A stretch of DNA of 64,000 bases from Anaerostipes rhamnosivorans (GTDB lineage: Bacteria; Bacillota; Clostridia; Lachnospirales; Lachnospiraceae). The position numbers and the translations under genes are program-made. Location of the stretch: NCBI RefSeq assembly GCF_005280655.1, contig NZ_CP040058.1, positions 653,001 to 717,000 of the forward strand, in the 5' to 3' direction. This document shows positions 9,391 to 16,923 of this stretch, piece after piece. Position 1 is the stretch's first letter. Each line of letters begins with the position of its first letter. A model generated the notes under the pieces. It ran no database searches. It worked only from the letters and a program-made list of their open reading frames with translations, and had not been told where the DNA came from.

Positions 9391-9637
9391 GATCACGTTG
9401 ATCGATCGAAAAGGGGAGAGAGGATGCCATCGGGGACATAACATCGGAGACAGCTTTGATTTTGACACGGAGAGGGGAGACCTCTGTCCTATGGCGATGC
9501 ATGTGGCTTTTCCGTATGTGGATATCCTAAGGTATGGGGGATCCATCCCCGGACAGCCGGAGGGGACGGCAGTGTTTTGTTGTCCGGATGCGGACACGAT
9601 CAATGTATTTAAAGCAGAAATAATGATTGAGGAATAA
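9371..9637 (+). CDS. TIGR04076-like protein, second copy
   Basis: This 88-residue protein starts with TTG inside the end of the pyridoxamine kinase gene. CTGGAGGTG lies about 7 bases upstream of the TTG, supporting the start, and the peptide begins LRRPKIKITLID, as the family does. Conserved features are LCPMAMHVAFPYVDILRYGG and the terminal CCPDADTINVF. It is a relative of the protein at 4590-4934. Function unknown. Overlap with the kinase gene implies co-translation. A strong terminator follows immediately. Confidence 0.72.
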   Translation: MRRPKIKITLIDRKGERGCHRGHNIGDSFDFDTERGDLCPMAMHVAFPYVDILRYGGSIPGQPEGTAVFCCPDADTINVFKAEIMIEE

Positions 9638-9677
9638 AAAGGAGCGGTTAATTTACAGAAGTTAGCCGCTCCTTTTT
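9638..9677 (+). terminator. strong intrinsic terminator
   Basis: AAGGAGCGGTTAA pairs with TTAGCCGCTCCTT (one G-T wobble), flanked by A-runs on the left and five T on the right. It ends the kinase/pdx/TIGR04076 transcription unit. Confidence 0.9.
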
Positions 9678-9736
9678 AAAGTATCCAAAAGAAACTATGT
9701 ATCTTTCTGGTGCCTATCCTACTTTTTTGTGCGTAC

Positions 9737-9765
9737 TTTACGTTCAGACATTCCGGGATTATGAT
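9737..9765 (+). promoter_or_regulatory. candidate sigma-A promoter for the flavin/ferredoxin-opu operon
   Basis: TTTACG (9737-9742) and TATGAT (9760-9765) are 17 bases apart, about 40 bases before the ATG at 9805 and just after a strong terminator, so a promoter is needed here. Confidence 0.5.
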
Positions 9766-9804
9766 AATTTCAGGTTATAAATAAAAGAACAGGAGGAGGA
9801 ACAG

Positions 9805-10416
9805 ATGACAGCGAAAGACTGCCTAGCACTATTGAGAGAAGTAAAAGATGTGGCGTTTGCCACGGTAGATGAACACGGACATCCGCAGGTGCGCATCATT
9901 GATGTTATGATTGTGGAGGACGAAAAGCTGTATTTTTGCACTGAAAGAGGGAAAGACTTTTACCATCAGCTGATGGCAGAGAAATATACGGCGGTTACAG
10001 GGATGAACAAAGAATTTCAGATGGTCAGGCTGTCCGGGCCGATAAGAAAGCTCCAGGATCAAAAGAAGTGGGTTGACCGAATCTTTGAAGAAAATCCATC
10101 TATGAATGATGTCTACCCGGGAGACAGCCGCTATATTTCAGAGGCTTTCTGTATAGAGGACGGATGGCTGGAGTTTTTTGATCTTGGCCGGACCCCGATT
10201 TACAGGGAGCAGTTTACCATAGGAGCGGAGAAGAAACAGGAAAAGGGCTTCCTGATCACAGATACCTGTATAGGCTGCGGAATATGCAAAGAAGTATGTC
10301 CCCAGCAGTGCATCAGAGAAGGAATGCCGTTTGAGATACAGGCAGAACACTGCCTTCACTGCGGGCTGTGCACTGAACAGTGCCCGGCAGGGGCAATAAA
10401 AAGGAAGGAAGGATAA
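9805..10416 (+). CDS. pyridoxamine-phosphate-oxidase-like flavin protein with C-terminal 2x[4Fe-4S] ferredoxin domain
   Basis: A 203-residue fusion. Residues 1-125 form a split-barrel FMN-binding domain of the PNPOx-like type (VAFATVDEHGHPQVRIID, LYFCTERGKDFY). Residues 150-200 are a bacterial ferredoxin with two CxxCxxCxxxC clusters, CIGCGICKEVCPQQC and CLHCGLCTEQCPAGA. Such fusions are common in gut Clostridia and presumably move electrons between ferredoxin and a flavin substrate; the substrate is unknown. AGGAGGAGG precedes the ATG. The transporter gene starts 4 bases after the stop, so they are likely co-transcribed, although a functional link to osmolyte uptake is not obvious. Confidence 0.85.
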   Translation: MTAKDCLALLREVKDVAFATVDEHGHPQVRIIDVMIVEDEKLYFCTERGKDFYHQLMAEKYTAVTGMNKEFQMVRLSGPIRKLQDQKKWVDRIFEENPSMNDVYPGDSRYISEAFCIEDGWLEFFDLGRTPIYREQFTIGAEKKQEKGFLITDTCIGCGICKEVCPQQCIREGMPFEIQAEHCLHCGLCTEQCPAGAIKRKEG

Positions 10417-10419
10417 CCT

Positions 10420-11958
10420 ATGCTGCAGCAAATGTGGACCGTACTTACACAACGAAGAGGATTTTTCCTGAGTCTAGCTTTGGAACATTTGGAGATCTCC
10501 CTGATCGCTATTTTTATCGCCATACTGTTTGGAGGGATTGTGGGTATCCTGATCAGTGAGTATCAAAGATATGCCAAGCCTGCGCTGGGACTGATCAATT
10601 TCCTATATACCATACCATCGATCTCTATGTTGGGATTTCTGATCCCGTTTTCGGGTATTGGAAACGCCACTGCGGTGATTGCTCTGACTGTCTATGCGCT
10701 GCTCCCTATGGTGAGGAATACCCACACAGGGATGAGCCATATTGACGAAGGAATCCTGGAGGCGGCCAAAGGAATGGGAAGCACCAGGGCACAGATCTTA
10801 TTTAAGATCAAACTTCCCCTTGCCATGCCGGTGATCATGTCGGGAATCCGAAATATGGTGACCATGACTATCGCTCTCACAGGTATTGCATCCTTTATCG
10901 GGGCCGGAGGGCTGGGTGTGGCCATCTACAGAGGCATCACCACAAACAATGCGGCTATGACCATGGCAGGAAGCCTGCTGATCGCGCTTTTGGCTCTGAT
11001 CATGGATTTCATTCTGGGATTTGTGGAACGGAGGATGAAGGCCAGAGATAAAAAGGCAAAGCGCACAAACAGAATCCTGCTCATCCTGGCCCTTGTGCTT
11101 GCAGTCTGTCTGACGGCTGGAGCTATTTTCGGGCAACAGAAAAAAGATACCATACACATCGCCACAAAACCTATGACAGAACAGTATGTGCTGGGTGAAA
11201 TGCTCTGTATCCTTATTGAGCAGGAGACGGGGCTTGATACAGAACTGACCCAGGGTGTGGGCGGCGGCACTTCCAATATCCAGCCGGGAATGGAAAAGGG
11301 AGAGTTTGACATTTATCCGGAGTATACGGGAACTGGGTGGAATATGGTGCTGAAAAAGAGCGGCGTGTATACGGAAGATATGTTCTCTGAGTTAAAGAAC
11401 GGCTACGAGGATAAATGCCAAATGCAGTGGCTTGGAATGTATGGATTTAATAACACGTACGGACTGGCAGTGCGGCGGGAGATTGCCGAGAAATATGACC
11501 TGAAGACTTATTCGGATTTGAGGGCTGTGGCATCAAGGCTGACCTTCGGGGCTGAGTACGATTTCTTTGAGCGGGAGGATGGCTATGACGCTCTGTGTGA
11601 TACCTATGATATGAAATTTAAAAAGACCGTGGATATGGATATCGGCCTGAAATATAAGGCCATGGGCCAGAAGAAGATCGATGTCATGAACATTTTCACC
11701 ACGGACGGCCAGCTGAGTGTGTCCGATGTGGTTGTCTTAAAAGACGATAAGAACTTTTATCCTTCCTATTCCTGTGGGAATGTGGTGAGAGATGAAGTAT
11801 TGGAACAACATCCAAAACTACAAGAGGTATTTGACAAGCTGGACGGAATCCTGTCTGATGATGTGATGGCAAAAATCAATTATGAGGTGGAAACCAAGGA
11901 GAAAGAGCCAAAGGAAGCGGCAAAAGATTTTCTTAAGAGCAAAGGACTATTAAAGTGA
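10420..11958 (+). CDS. glycine betaine/choline-type ABC transporter, permease fused to substrate-binding protein
   Basis: A 512-residue fusion of the OpuCB/OpuBB and OpuCC/OpuBC types. Residues 1-210 are the permease, with about five to six membrane helices and the EAA-type loop in EGILEAAKGMGSTRAQIL. A further membrane segment around residues 215-235 leads to an extracellular OpuAC-like binding domain (240-512; IHIATKPMTEQYVLGEML, GGTSNIQPGMEKGEFDIYPEYTGTGW kept as a whole). The fusion tethers the binding protein to the translocator outside the membrane. Ligand may be betaine, choline, carnitine or a related quaternary amine; the aromatic-cage residues were not resolved by eye. The ATPase gene follows 10 bases later. 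Confidence 0.9.
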   Translation: MLQQMWTVLTQRRGFFLSLALEHLEISLIAIFIAILFGGIVGILISEYQRYAKPALGLINFLYTIPSISMLGFLIPFSGIGNATAVIALTVYALLPMVRNTHTGMSHIDEGILEAAKGMGSTRAQILFKIKLPLAMPVIMSGIRNMVTMTIALTGIASFIGAGGLGVAIYRGITTNNAAMTMAGSLLIALLALIMDFILGFVERRMKARDKKAKRTNRILLILALVLAVCLTAGAIFGQQKKDTIHIATKPMTEQYVLGEMLCILIEQETGLDTELTQGVGGGTSNIQPGMEKGEFDIYPEYTGTGWNMVLKKSGVYTEDMFSELKNGYEDKCQMQWLGMYGFNNTYGLAVRREIAEKYDLKTYSDLRAVASRLTFGAEYDFFEREDGYDALCDTYDMKFKKTVDMDIGLKYKAMGQKKIDVMNIFTTDGQLSVSDVVVLKDDKNFYPSYSCGNVVRDEVLEQHPKLQEVFDKLDGILSDDVMAKINYEVETKEKEPKEAAKDFLKSKGLLK

Positions 11959-11968
11959 GGAGGGCCAT

Positions 11969-12769
11969 ATGAACACGGCAATTGAATTCAGGCAGATAAA
12001 AAAAGTGTATGGGGAAAAGACCGTCATAGAAGGCTTTGACTTGACAGTTGAGAGGGGTGAGTTCGTGACTGTCATCGGGTCCTCCGGCTGCGGAAAGACC
12101 ACAGTCTTAAAAATGGTCAACGGCCTTGTGGTGCCAGATGGAGGCAAGATCTTTGTGGAAGGGCAGGATATCTCAGAGATGGATATGATCAGCTTAAGGA
12201 GAAACATTGGCTATGCGATCCAGGGAAGTGTCCTGTTCCCGCATATGACAGTGGAAGAAAATATCTCCTATGTTCCAGACCTGCTCAACAAAAAGGATAA
12301 GCAGCGCACAAAAAAAGCGGTAGAAAAATGGATGGGCATCGTGGGACTTGATGAGGATATGATGGAGAGGTACCCGGCGGAGCTTTCCGGAGGACAGCAA
12401 CAGAGAGTGGGAATCGCAAGGGCATTGGCGGCATCCCCTGATATCCTCCTGATGGATGAGCCGTTCGGAGCTGTGGATGAGATCACAAGGGGCCAGCTGC
12501 AGACGGAACTTCGGCAGATTTACGAAAAAACAGGGATCACAATCATGTTCGTAACCCATGATATCTCCGAAGCACTGAAGCTGGGCACAAAGGTCCTGGT
12601 GATGGATCAGGGGAAGATTGAACAGTACGCAGAGCCGGGGGTGCTTTTGAGGGCTCCGGCCACTGATTTTGTGAGCAGGCTGGTGGAAAAGGAGCGCAGA
12701 GTGTGCACACTTCCGGACGAACAGCTGGCCGACTGTGGACACAGCGGCGCCGCCGGACAGATCCTCTGA
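11969..12769 (+). CDS. Opu-type ABC transporter ATP-binding protein
   Basis: A 266-residue ABC ATPase of the betaine/proline/choline family and the partner of the preceding permease-binding fusion. Walker A is GSSGCGKTT, the signature is LSGGQQQRV, Walker B is ILLMDEPFGAVD, and the switch His is in FVTHDISEAL. It is shorter than OpuCA because it ends soon after the ATPase domain; no CBS domain pair is present, so the ionic-strength sensing attributed to CBS pairs in OpuA is absent. AGGAGG precedes the ATG. Confidence 0.92.
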   Translation: MNTAIEFRQIKKVYGEKTVIEGFDLTVERGEFVTVIGSSGCGKTTVLKMVNGLVVPDGGKIFVEGQDISEMDMISLRRNIGYAIQGSVLFPHMTVEENISYVPDLLNKKDKQRTKKAVEKWMGIVGLDEDMMERYPAELSGGQQQRVGIARALAASPDILLMDEPFGAVDEITRGQLQTELRQIYEKTGITIMFVTHDISEALKLGTKVLVMDQGKIEQYAEPGVLLRAPATDFVSRLVEKERRVCTLPDEQLADCGHSGAAGQIL

Positions 12770-12867
12770 GTATTAAGCAGTTGTTCCAACAAGGCATTCC
12801 TGGGCAAGCATGACGTTTTAGAATCCGATAAACTAGTCTTATCAAACACAGCAAAAGGAGGAAGACA

Positions 12868-13737
12868 ATGTACGCATGGGAAGCAGTCCAGGCTACACTG
12901 GACTATATTGAGGAACACTGCGGGGAAGAGATAACGGTTGATGCATTGGCAGAGGAGGCGCATTTATCCAAGTATTATTACCAGAGGCTGTTTCAAAGGC
13001 TGGTCCGCAAAAATGTGAAAGAATATCTCAGGCTGAGGCGTCTTGCAAAGGCAGCAAGAGAACTTAGGAATCTGGAACGTACAATACTGGATGTGGCTCT
13101 GGAATGTGGATTTTCAAGCCACAGCAGTCTGACCAGGGCGTTCCGGGAAACTTACGGTGTCACCCCGGATGAATACCGGAAAAGTGATATGACCCTGGAT
13201 ATTTTTGTGAAACCGGATTTAGGGTTACATCACACATTAGTACAAGAGGGGGTTCCCTTGGCGGTGGACCAGATGGTGCTGGAAATCCGGAAACAGAGAT
13301 TAGACAAGGATATCGTTTTTACAGGAAAAAGTAAGAAGGCATCTGTGAAAGAGCTGGGAGAGCCGAAGATCAATCTTCTGACAGAGTTGTGGAAACAGCT
13401 GCCGGAGGACCAAAGCAGCGGCAGGGAGCATGTGGATATCCTGACGCCATGTGAGGATCCACAGTATTTTGACTATTTTGTAGGGACAGAGAGCCGGGGA
13501 GAAGAACAGGGAGTGGAGATGCGGACCATGCCCAAGGGCAGCTATATCGTATGTACCTATGAGGCGGAAGATTTTGAATCCCTTGTTTCTGAAGCATTAT
13601 ACAAGGCCAGCCGGTACTTATACGATGTATGGCTCCCGAACCGGAACATGGTGCCGGAGCCGATCCTGGTCCAGAAGTATTTCAGGCCTATGCGGGACGA
13701 CTGTTATATTGAGTTGTGGGCTAAGATAACGGAATAA
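12868..13737 (+). CDS. AraC-type regulator with C-terminal effector-binding (GyrI-like) domain
   Basis: A 289-residue regulator with an N-terminal double helix-turn-helix (residues 8-107; ALAEEAHLSKYYYQRLFQ, then DVALECGFSSHSSLTRAFRE and GVTPDEYR) and a C-terminal domain (about 120-289) resembling the AraC-effector/GyrI-like fold (MRTMPKGSYIVCTYEAE, YDVWLPNR). This order is typical of the Rob/SoxS-with-effector type in Firmicutes, where the C-terminal domain binds hydrophobic or cationic compounds. AAAGGAGGAAG lies before the ATG. It stands after the opu genes with a 98-base gap, in the same direction; what it controls is not evident. Confidence 0.87.
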   Translation: MYAWEAVQATLDYIEEHCGEEITVDALAEEAHLSKYYYQRLFQRLVRKNVKEYLRLRRLAKAARELRNLERTILDVALECGFSSHSSLTRAFRETYGVTPDEYRKSDMTLDIFVKPDLGLHHTLVQEGVPLAVDQMVLEIRKQRLDKDIVFTGKSKKASVKELGEPKINLLTELWKQLPEDQSSGREHVDILTPCEDPQYFDYFVGTESRGEEQGVEMRTMPKGSYIVCTYEAEDFESLVSEALYKASRYLYDVWLPNRNMVPEPILVQKYFRPMRDDCYIELWAKITE

Positions 13738-13907
13738 TAAAAATAGATTCAATTATAAGGAAGAATACTTAAGTAATTGACGTTCTTTGTCGGACGTTCC
13801 ATATTTTGATTTACAGAATTCTACAAATTTAAAACGATATGATTGTCTTTATGAAGAATAAAGATCGAACAAAACTAAATAACTATTACAAAAGAGAAGG
13901 TGATAGT

Positions 13908-14020
13908 TTGACTGCAGGAACAATGGATAAGATATATGAAAACAGGAGAAGCGTTAAATGTACCATCATTCTCCGAATCTAGTTTTAGGCTTTCATGGAT
14001 GTACAAAGGGAACATGCTGA
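13908..14020 (+). pseudogene. remnants of one or two small decayed genes
   Basis: The 375-base gap between the AraC-type gene and treR is not empty. A TTG at 13908 after GAGAAGGTGAT opens a 24-codon frame that includes MDKIYENRRS and stops at 13980. A second frame starts at ATG 13958 behind ACAGGAGAAG and reads MYHHSPNLVLGFHGCTKGTC before a stop at 14018. The SPNLVLGFHGC segment resembles the N-terminus of a group of uncharacterised bacterial proteins that I recall from memory only, so the two overlapping frames look like the start of a two-gene module that lost everything after its first codons. No function is claimed. Confidence 0.35.
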
Positions 14021-14046
14021 TTATAAATTAATTTAATATTTTTAAG

Positions 14047-14091
14047 AGAACAGGGATTCCAAGTTTTTTATTTAGAATCCCTGTTCTTTTT
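14047..14091. terminator. bidirectional intrinsic terminator between remnants and treR
   Basis: AGAACAGGGATTC (14047-14059) is perfectly complementary to GAATCCCTGTTCT (14075-14087) and has T-rich flanks in both directions. It can end treR transcription on the minus strand and anything coming from the left. Confidence 0.85.
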
Positions 14092-14112
14092 ATGATCTAT
14101 TATGAAGGAAGG

Positions 14113-14835
14113 TCAGCGTTTCCTCACTGCCGTGTCCTGAAAACAGAAGTAGTCGGGACGGTGTCTGGACTGGGTATACTCAAACATGACTCCATCCGAA
14201 TTAAACGTCTGGCTGGTGATGACGGCCAGACAGTGATAATCCCCCAGTTCCATATATTTTTCATCAATCTGGGTGCTGTGTTCCACTGTCATTTTCCGTT
14301 TGCTTGTGACGATCTGCATGCCCAGCTCTTGTTCAATATAATCATAGACAGAGTGCTCAGCGATTTCTTTTGTGAGTCCCGGAACCGCGGATTTTAAGAA
14401 CATGTTTACGTCCAGGATCAGGGCTTTTTTGTCCAGATACCGGACCCGCTGGATATAATAAAGCTCACTTCCCTTTAAAAAACCTGTCTTCTTGGAGATT
14501 CTCTCATCAGCAAGAAGCTCTGTAAAAAGAACCACTTTAGTGAAAGCGTTTCTGTGGTTGCGCGCCGCGGACTCTTTGAAGGACTCGATCCCTCCGATGG
14601 TGAAGGAGGTCTGGTCCACTGGCTGATAGATGACACGGACACCCTTTCCGTGCATTGACTGAACATAACCTGATTCGGCCAGGAGCTTGACTGCACGGCG
14701 TATGGTGTTGCGGGAACAGCCGTAGATCTCAACCATCGTATTTTCAGAAGGGAGCAGTTCCTGGTAAATGTACTGCTGTGCTTCTATTTTCTCTTTTAGG
14801 TCTTTATATATAGTCTCAAATATTGATTTTGGCAT
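14113..14835 (-). CDS. treR: trehalose operon repressor, GntR/HutC family
   Basis: A 240-residue regulator. Residues 1-70 hold the GntR winged helix (ELLPSENTMVEIYGCSRNTIRRAVKLL), and 90-235 hold the UTRA ligand-binding domain (VRYLDKKALILDVNMFL, FEYTQSRHRPDYF). TreR proteins of Bacillus and relatives repress trehalose genes and release DNA on binding trehalose 6-phosphate. The gene is divergent from treP-treC. One partial and two full copies of ACTTGTTTAAACAAGT lie in the intergenic region, one of them just downstream of its own promoter, which implies autorepression. Confidence 0.92.
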   Translation of the reverse strand: MPKSIFETIYKDLKEKIEAQQYIYQELLPSENTMVEIYGCSRNTIRRAVKLLAESGYVQSMHGKGVRVIYQPVDQTSFTIGGIESFKESAARNHRNAFTKVVLFTELLADERISKKTGFLKGSELYYIQRVRYLDKKALILDVNMFLKSAVPGLTKEIAEHSVYDYIEQELGMQIVTSKRKMTVEHSTQIDEKYMELGDYHCLAVITSQTFNSDGVMFEYTQSRHRPDYFCFQDTAVRKR

Positions 14836-14847
14836 GACAATCCCCCT

Positions 14848-14860
14848 ACTTGTTTAAACA
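14848..14860. promoter_or_regulatory. partial TreR operator
   Basis: ACTTGTTTAAACA matches 13 of the 16 bases of the palindrome found twice upstream of treP. It lies between the treR promoter and treR, fitting autoregulation. Confidence 0.6.
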
Positions 14861-14869
14861 TCTATCCTT

Positions 14870-14897
14870 ATTATAGACAATCTCCGACGTATGTCAA
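14870..14897 (-). promoter_or_regulatory. treR promoter
   Basis: On the minus strand TTGACA (complement of 14892-14897) and TATAAT (complement of 14870-14875) are perfect consensus boxes with a 16-base spacer, about 35 bases before the treR start. Confidence 0.75.
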
Positions 14898-14919
14898 ACA
14901 AGAAAAATAAAAAAGATGA

Positions 14920-14948
14920 TTGACTTGTTTAAACAAGTGTGGTATAAA
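14920..14948 (+). promoter_or_regulatory. treP promoter
   Basis: TTGACT (14920-14925) and TATAAA (14943-14948) have a 17-base spacer. An operator palindrome overlaps the -35 box and fills the spacer; a second operator lies just after the probable start point. Confidence 0.8.
14923..14938. promoter_or_regulatory. TreR operator 1
   Basis: Perfect 16-base palindrome ACTTGTTTAAACAAGT overlapping the treP -35 box. Binding here should block RNA polymerase. Confidence 0.8.
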
Positions 14949-14959
14949 TAAAACATGGA

Positions 14960-14975
14960 ACTTGTTTAAACAAGT
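14960..14975. promoter_or_regulatory. TreR operator 2
   Basis: A second perfect copy of ACTTGTTTAAACAAGT, 37 bases after the first (start to start) and 23 bases before the treP ATG, positioned as a road-block downstream of the start site. Confidence 0.8.
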
Positions 14976-14997
14976 ACGGATTGTAGGAGGAAAGGAA

Positions 14998-16923
14998 ATG
15001 GGTAAGTATTCACAGGATGCAAAAGAGCTTCTTAGGCTGGTGGGAGGTAAGTCCAATATCGCGGCTGTCACCCACTGTGTGACGCGAATGAGGTTTGTGC
15101 TTAACGACCCCGGCAAAGCCGATGTTAAAAACATCGAGTCCATGAAAACAGTCAAGGGAACCTTTACACAGGCAGGTCAGTTCCAGGTCATCATCGGAAA
15201 CGCTGTCTCAGAGTTTTATAAGGATTTTACTGAGGAAGCGGGAATCGAAGGTGTGTCCAAGGACTCAGTGAAACAGGCGGCCAAGAAAAACCAGAATCTG
15301 CTGCAGAGAGGGGTAGCCGTGGTAGCAGAGATCTTTGCCCCTCTGATTCCGGCCATTATCGTGGGAGGTCTCATCCTCGGATTCAGAAACTGTATTGACA
15401 GCATGTATATTTTTGAAAATGGCACGAAGACACTCTGTGATATCAGCCAGTTCTGGAAGGGGATTGACAGTTTTCTCTGGCTGATCGGTGAGGCAGTCTT
15501 TCATATGCTTCCTGTGGGAATCTGCTGGTCTGTCACAAAGAAGATGGGAACCACGCAGATGCTCGGTATTGTCCTCGGTTTAACCCTTGTGTCCGGACAG
15601 CTTTTGAACGCCTACTCTGTGGCCTCCACAGCGGCGGCAGACATTCCATTCTGGGATTTTGGGTTCTTTAAGGTAGACATGATCGGATACCAGGCACAGG
15701 TGCTTCCAGCCATCCTCGCGGCCCTGACACTGGTCTATCTGGAACGGTTTTTTAGAAAGATCACGCCGCAGGTAGTGTCCATGATCGTTGTTCCGTTTTT
15801 CAGCTTAGTGCTCTCTGTGATCGCGGCCCATTTTATCCTCGGACCGATCGGGTGGAAGATCGGATCAGCCATTTCCAGCGTGGTATATGCAGGGATTACG
15901 GGATCCTTTAAGGTTGTGTTCGGCGCGGTTTTTGGGTTTGTCTATGCGCCGCTTGTGATCACTGGACTCCATCATATGACCAATGCCATTGATCTTCAGC
16001 TGATCGCTGACTATAAGGGAACAATGCTCTGGCCTATGATCGCTTTGTCCAATATCGCACAGGGATCTGCGGTTCTGGCCATGTGTTTCCTTCAGAGAAA
16101 GAAGGCGGATGCCCAGGAAGTTAATGTCCCGGCATGCGTATCCTGTTACCTGGGTGTCACGGAGCCTGCTATTTTCGGAGTTAATTTAAAATACGCATTC
16201 CCGTTTGTGTGCGGAATGATAGGATCTTCTGTTGCTGCGGTCATCAGTGTGGCAACCAAAACTGCGGCAAATGCCATCGGAGTGGGAGGTATCCCCGGTA
16301 TCTTATCCATCAAACCGGCGTCTATGCTGTCCTTTGCGGCAGGCATGGCAGCGGCAGTTGTCATTCCGTTTATTTTGACACTGATCGTGGGAAAGAAAAA
16401 GGGGATTGGCGCAGAACAGGAAGAAGAAACCAAGACAGAAGTAGAAACAGATTTAAAGGCATATGTAAGCGGGAAAGTGATCCCTCTTAAGGACGTAAAG
16501 GACGGCGTATTTTCTGAAGGGGTCATGGGAGAAGGACTTGCGGTCCTGCCGGATGAAGGAACCGTGTATGCCCCGGCGTCAGGGACCATATCGGTTGTAA
16601 TGGAAGAATCCAAACATGCCTGCGGGATTTCTCTGGAAAACGGCATGGAACTCCTGCTTCACATTGGAATTGACACAGTTGCCATGGGAGGCGCCGGATT
16701 TGAATATAGGATCACCCAGGGGCAGAAGGTGAAGGCCGGGGATCCGCTGATCAAATTTGACCGGGAGAAGATCAAAAAGGCAGGATACTCAGACGCAGTC
16801 ATCTGTGTGATGCCGGAACAGGGAAATACAGAAAACCTTAAAATCTATACTGGAATGCAGGCAAAAGCGGGTGAGACAGTGGTCGTCTCATTTGATCATA
16901 AAGGAGGGACAGACAATGACTGA
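14998..16923 (+). CDS. treP: PTS trehalose-specific EIIBCA
   Basis: A 641-residue transporter carrying all three sugar-specific domains. EIIB is at residues 1-90 with the phospho-cysteine Cys27 in AVTHCVTRMRF; the EIIC membrane domain spans about 105-470 with roughly ten helices; a glucose-type EIIA follows at about 490-641 with the phospho-histidine in LLLHIGIDTV. It imports trehalose as trehalose 6-phosphate. E. coli TreB and many Bacillus TreP lack the EIIA domain, so this form does not need a separate EIIA-Glc. The ATG at 14998 has GTAGGAGGAAA upstream; the frame is open further but crosses the operators. It overlaps treC by 8 bases. Confidence 0.93.
   Translation: MGKYSQDAKELLRLVGGKSNIAAVTHCVTRMRFVLNDPGKADVKNIESMKTVKGTFTQAGQFQVIIGNAVSEFYKDFTEEAGIEGVSKDSVKQAAKKNQNLLQRGVAVVAEIFAPLIPAIIVGGLILGFRNCIDSMYIFENGTKTLCDISQFWKGIDSFLWLIGEAVFHMLPVGICWSVTKKMGTTQMLGIVLGLTLVSGQLLNAYSVASTAAADIPFWDFGFFKVDMIGYQAQVLPAILAALTLVYLERFFRKITPQVVSMIVVPFFSLVLSVIAAHFILGPIGWKIGSAISSVVYAGITGSFKVVFGAVFGFVYAPLVITGLHHMTNAIDLQLIADYKGTMLWPMIALSNIAQGSAVLAMCFLQRKKADAQEVNVPACVSCYLGVTEPAIFGVNLKYAFPFVCGMIGSSVAAVISVATKTAANAIGVGGIPGILSIKPASMLSFAAGMAAAVVIPFILTLIVGKKKGIGAEQEEETKTEVETDLKAYVSGKVIPLKDVKDGVFSEGVMGEGLAVLPDEGTVYAPASGTISVVMEESKHACGISLENGMELLLHIGIDTVAMGGAGFEYRITQGQKVKAGDPLIKFDREKIKKAGYSDAVICVMPEQGNTENLKIYTGMQAKAGETVVVSFDHKGGTDND

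Noticed and set aside
14538..14551. TGAAAGCGTTTCTG, similar to a catabolite-responsive element
   Set aside because: It lies within the treR coding sequence and deviates in the last two bases of the consensus; position does not fit the treP promoter.
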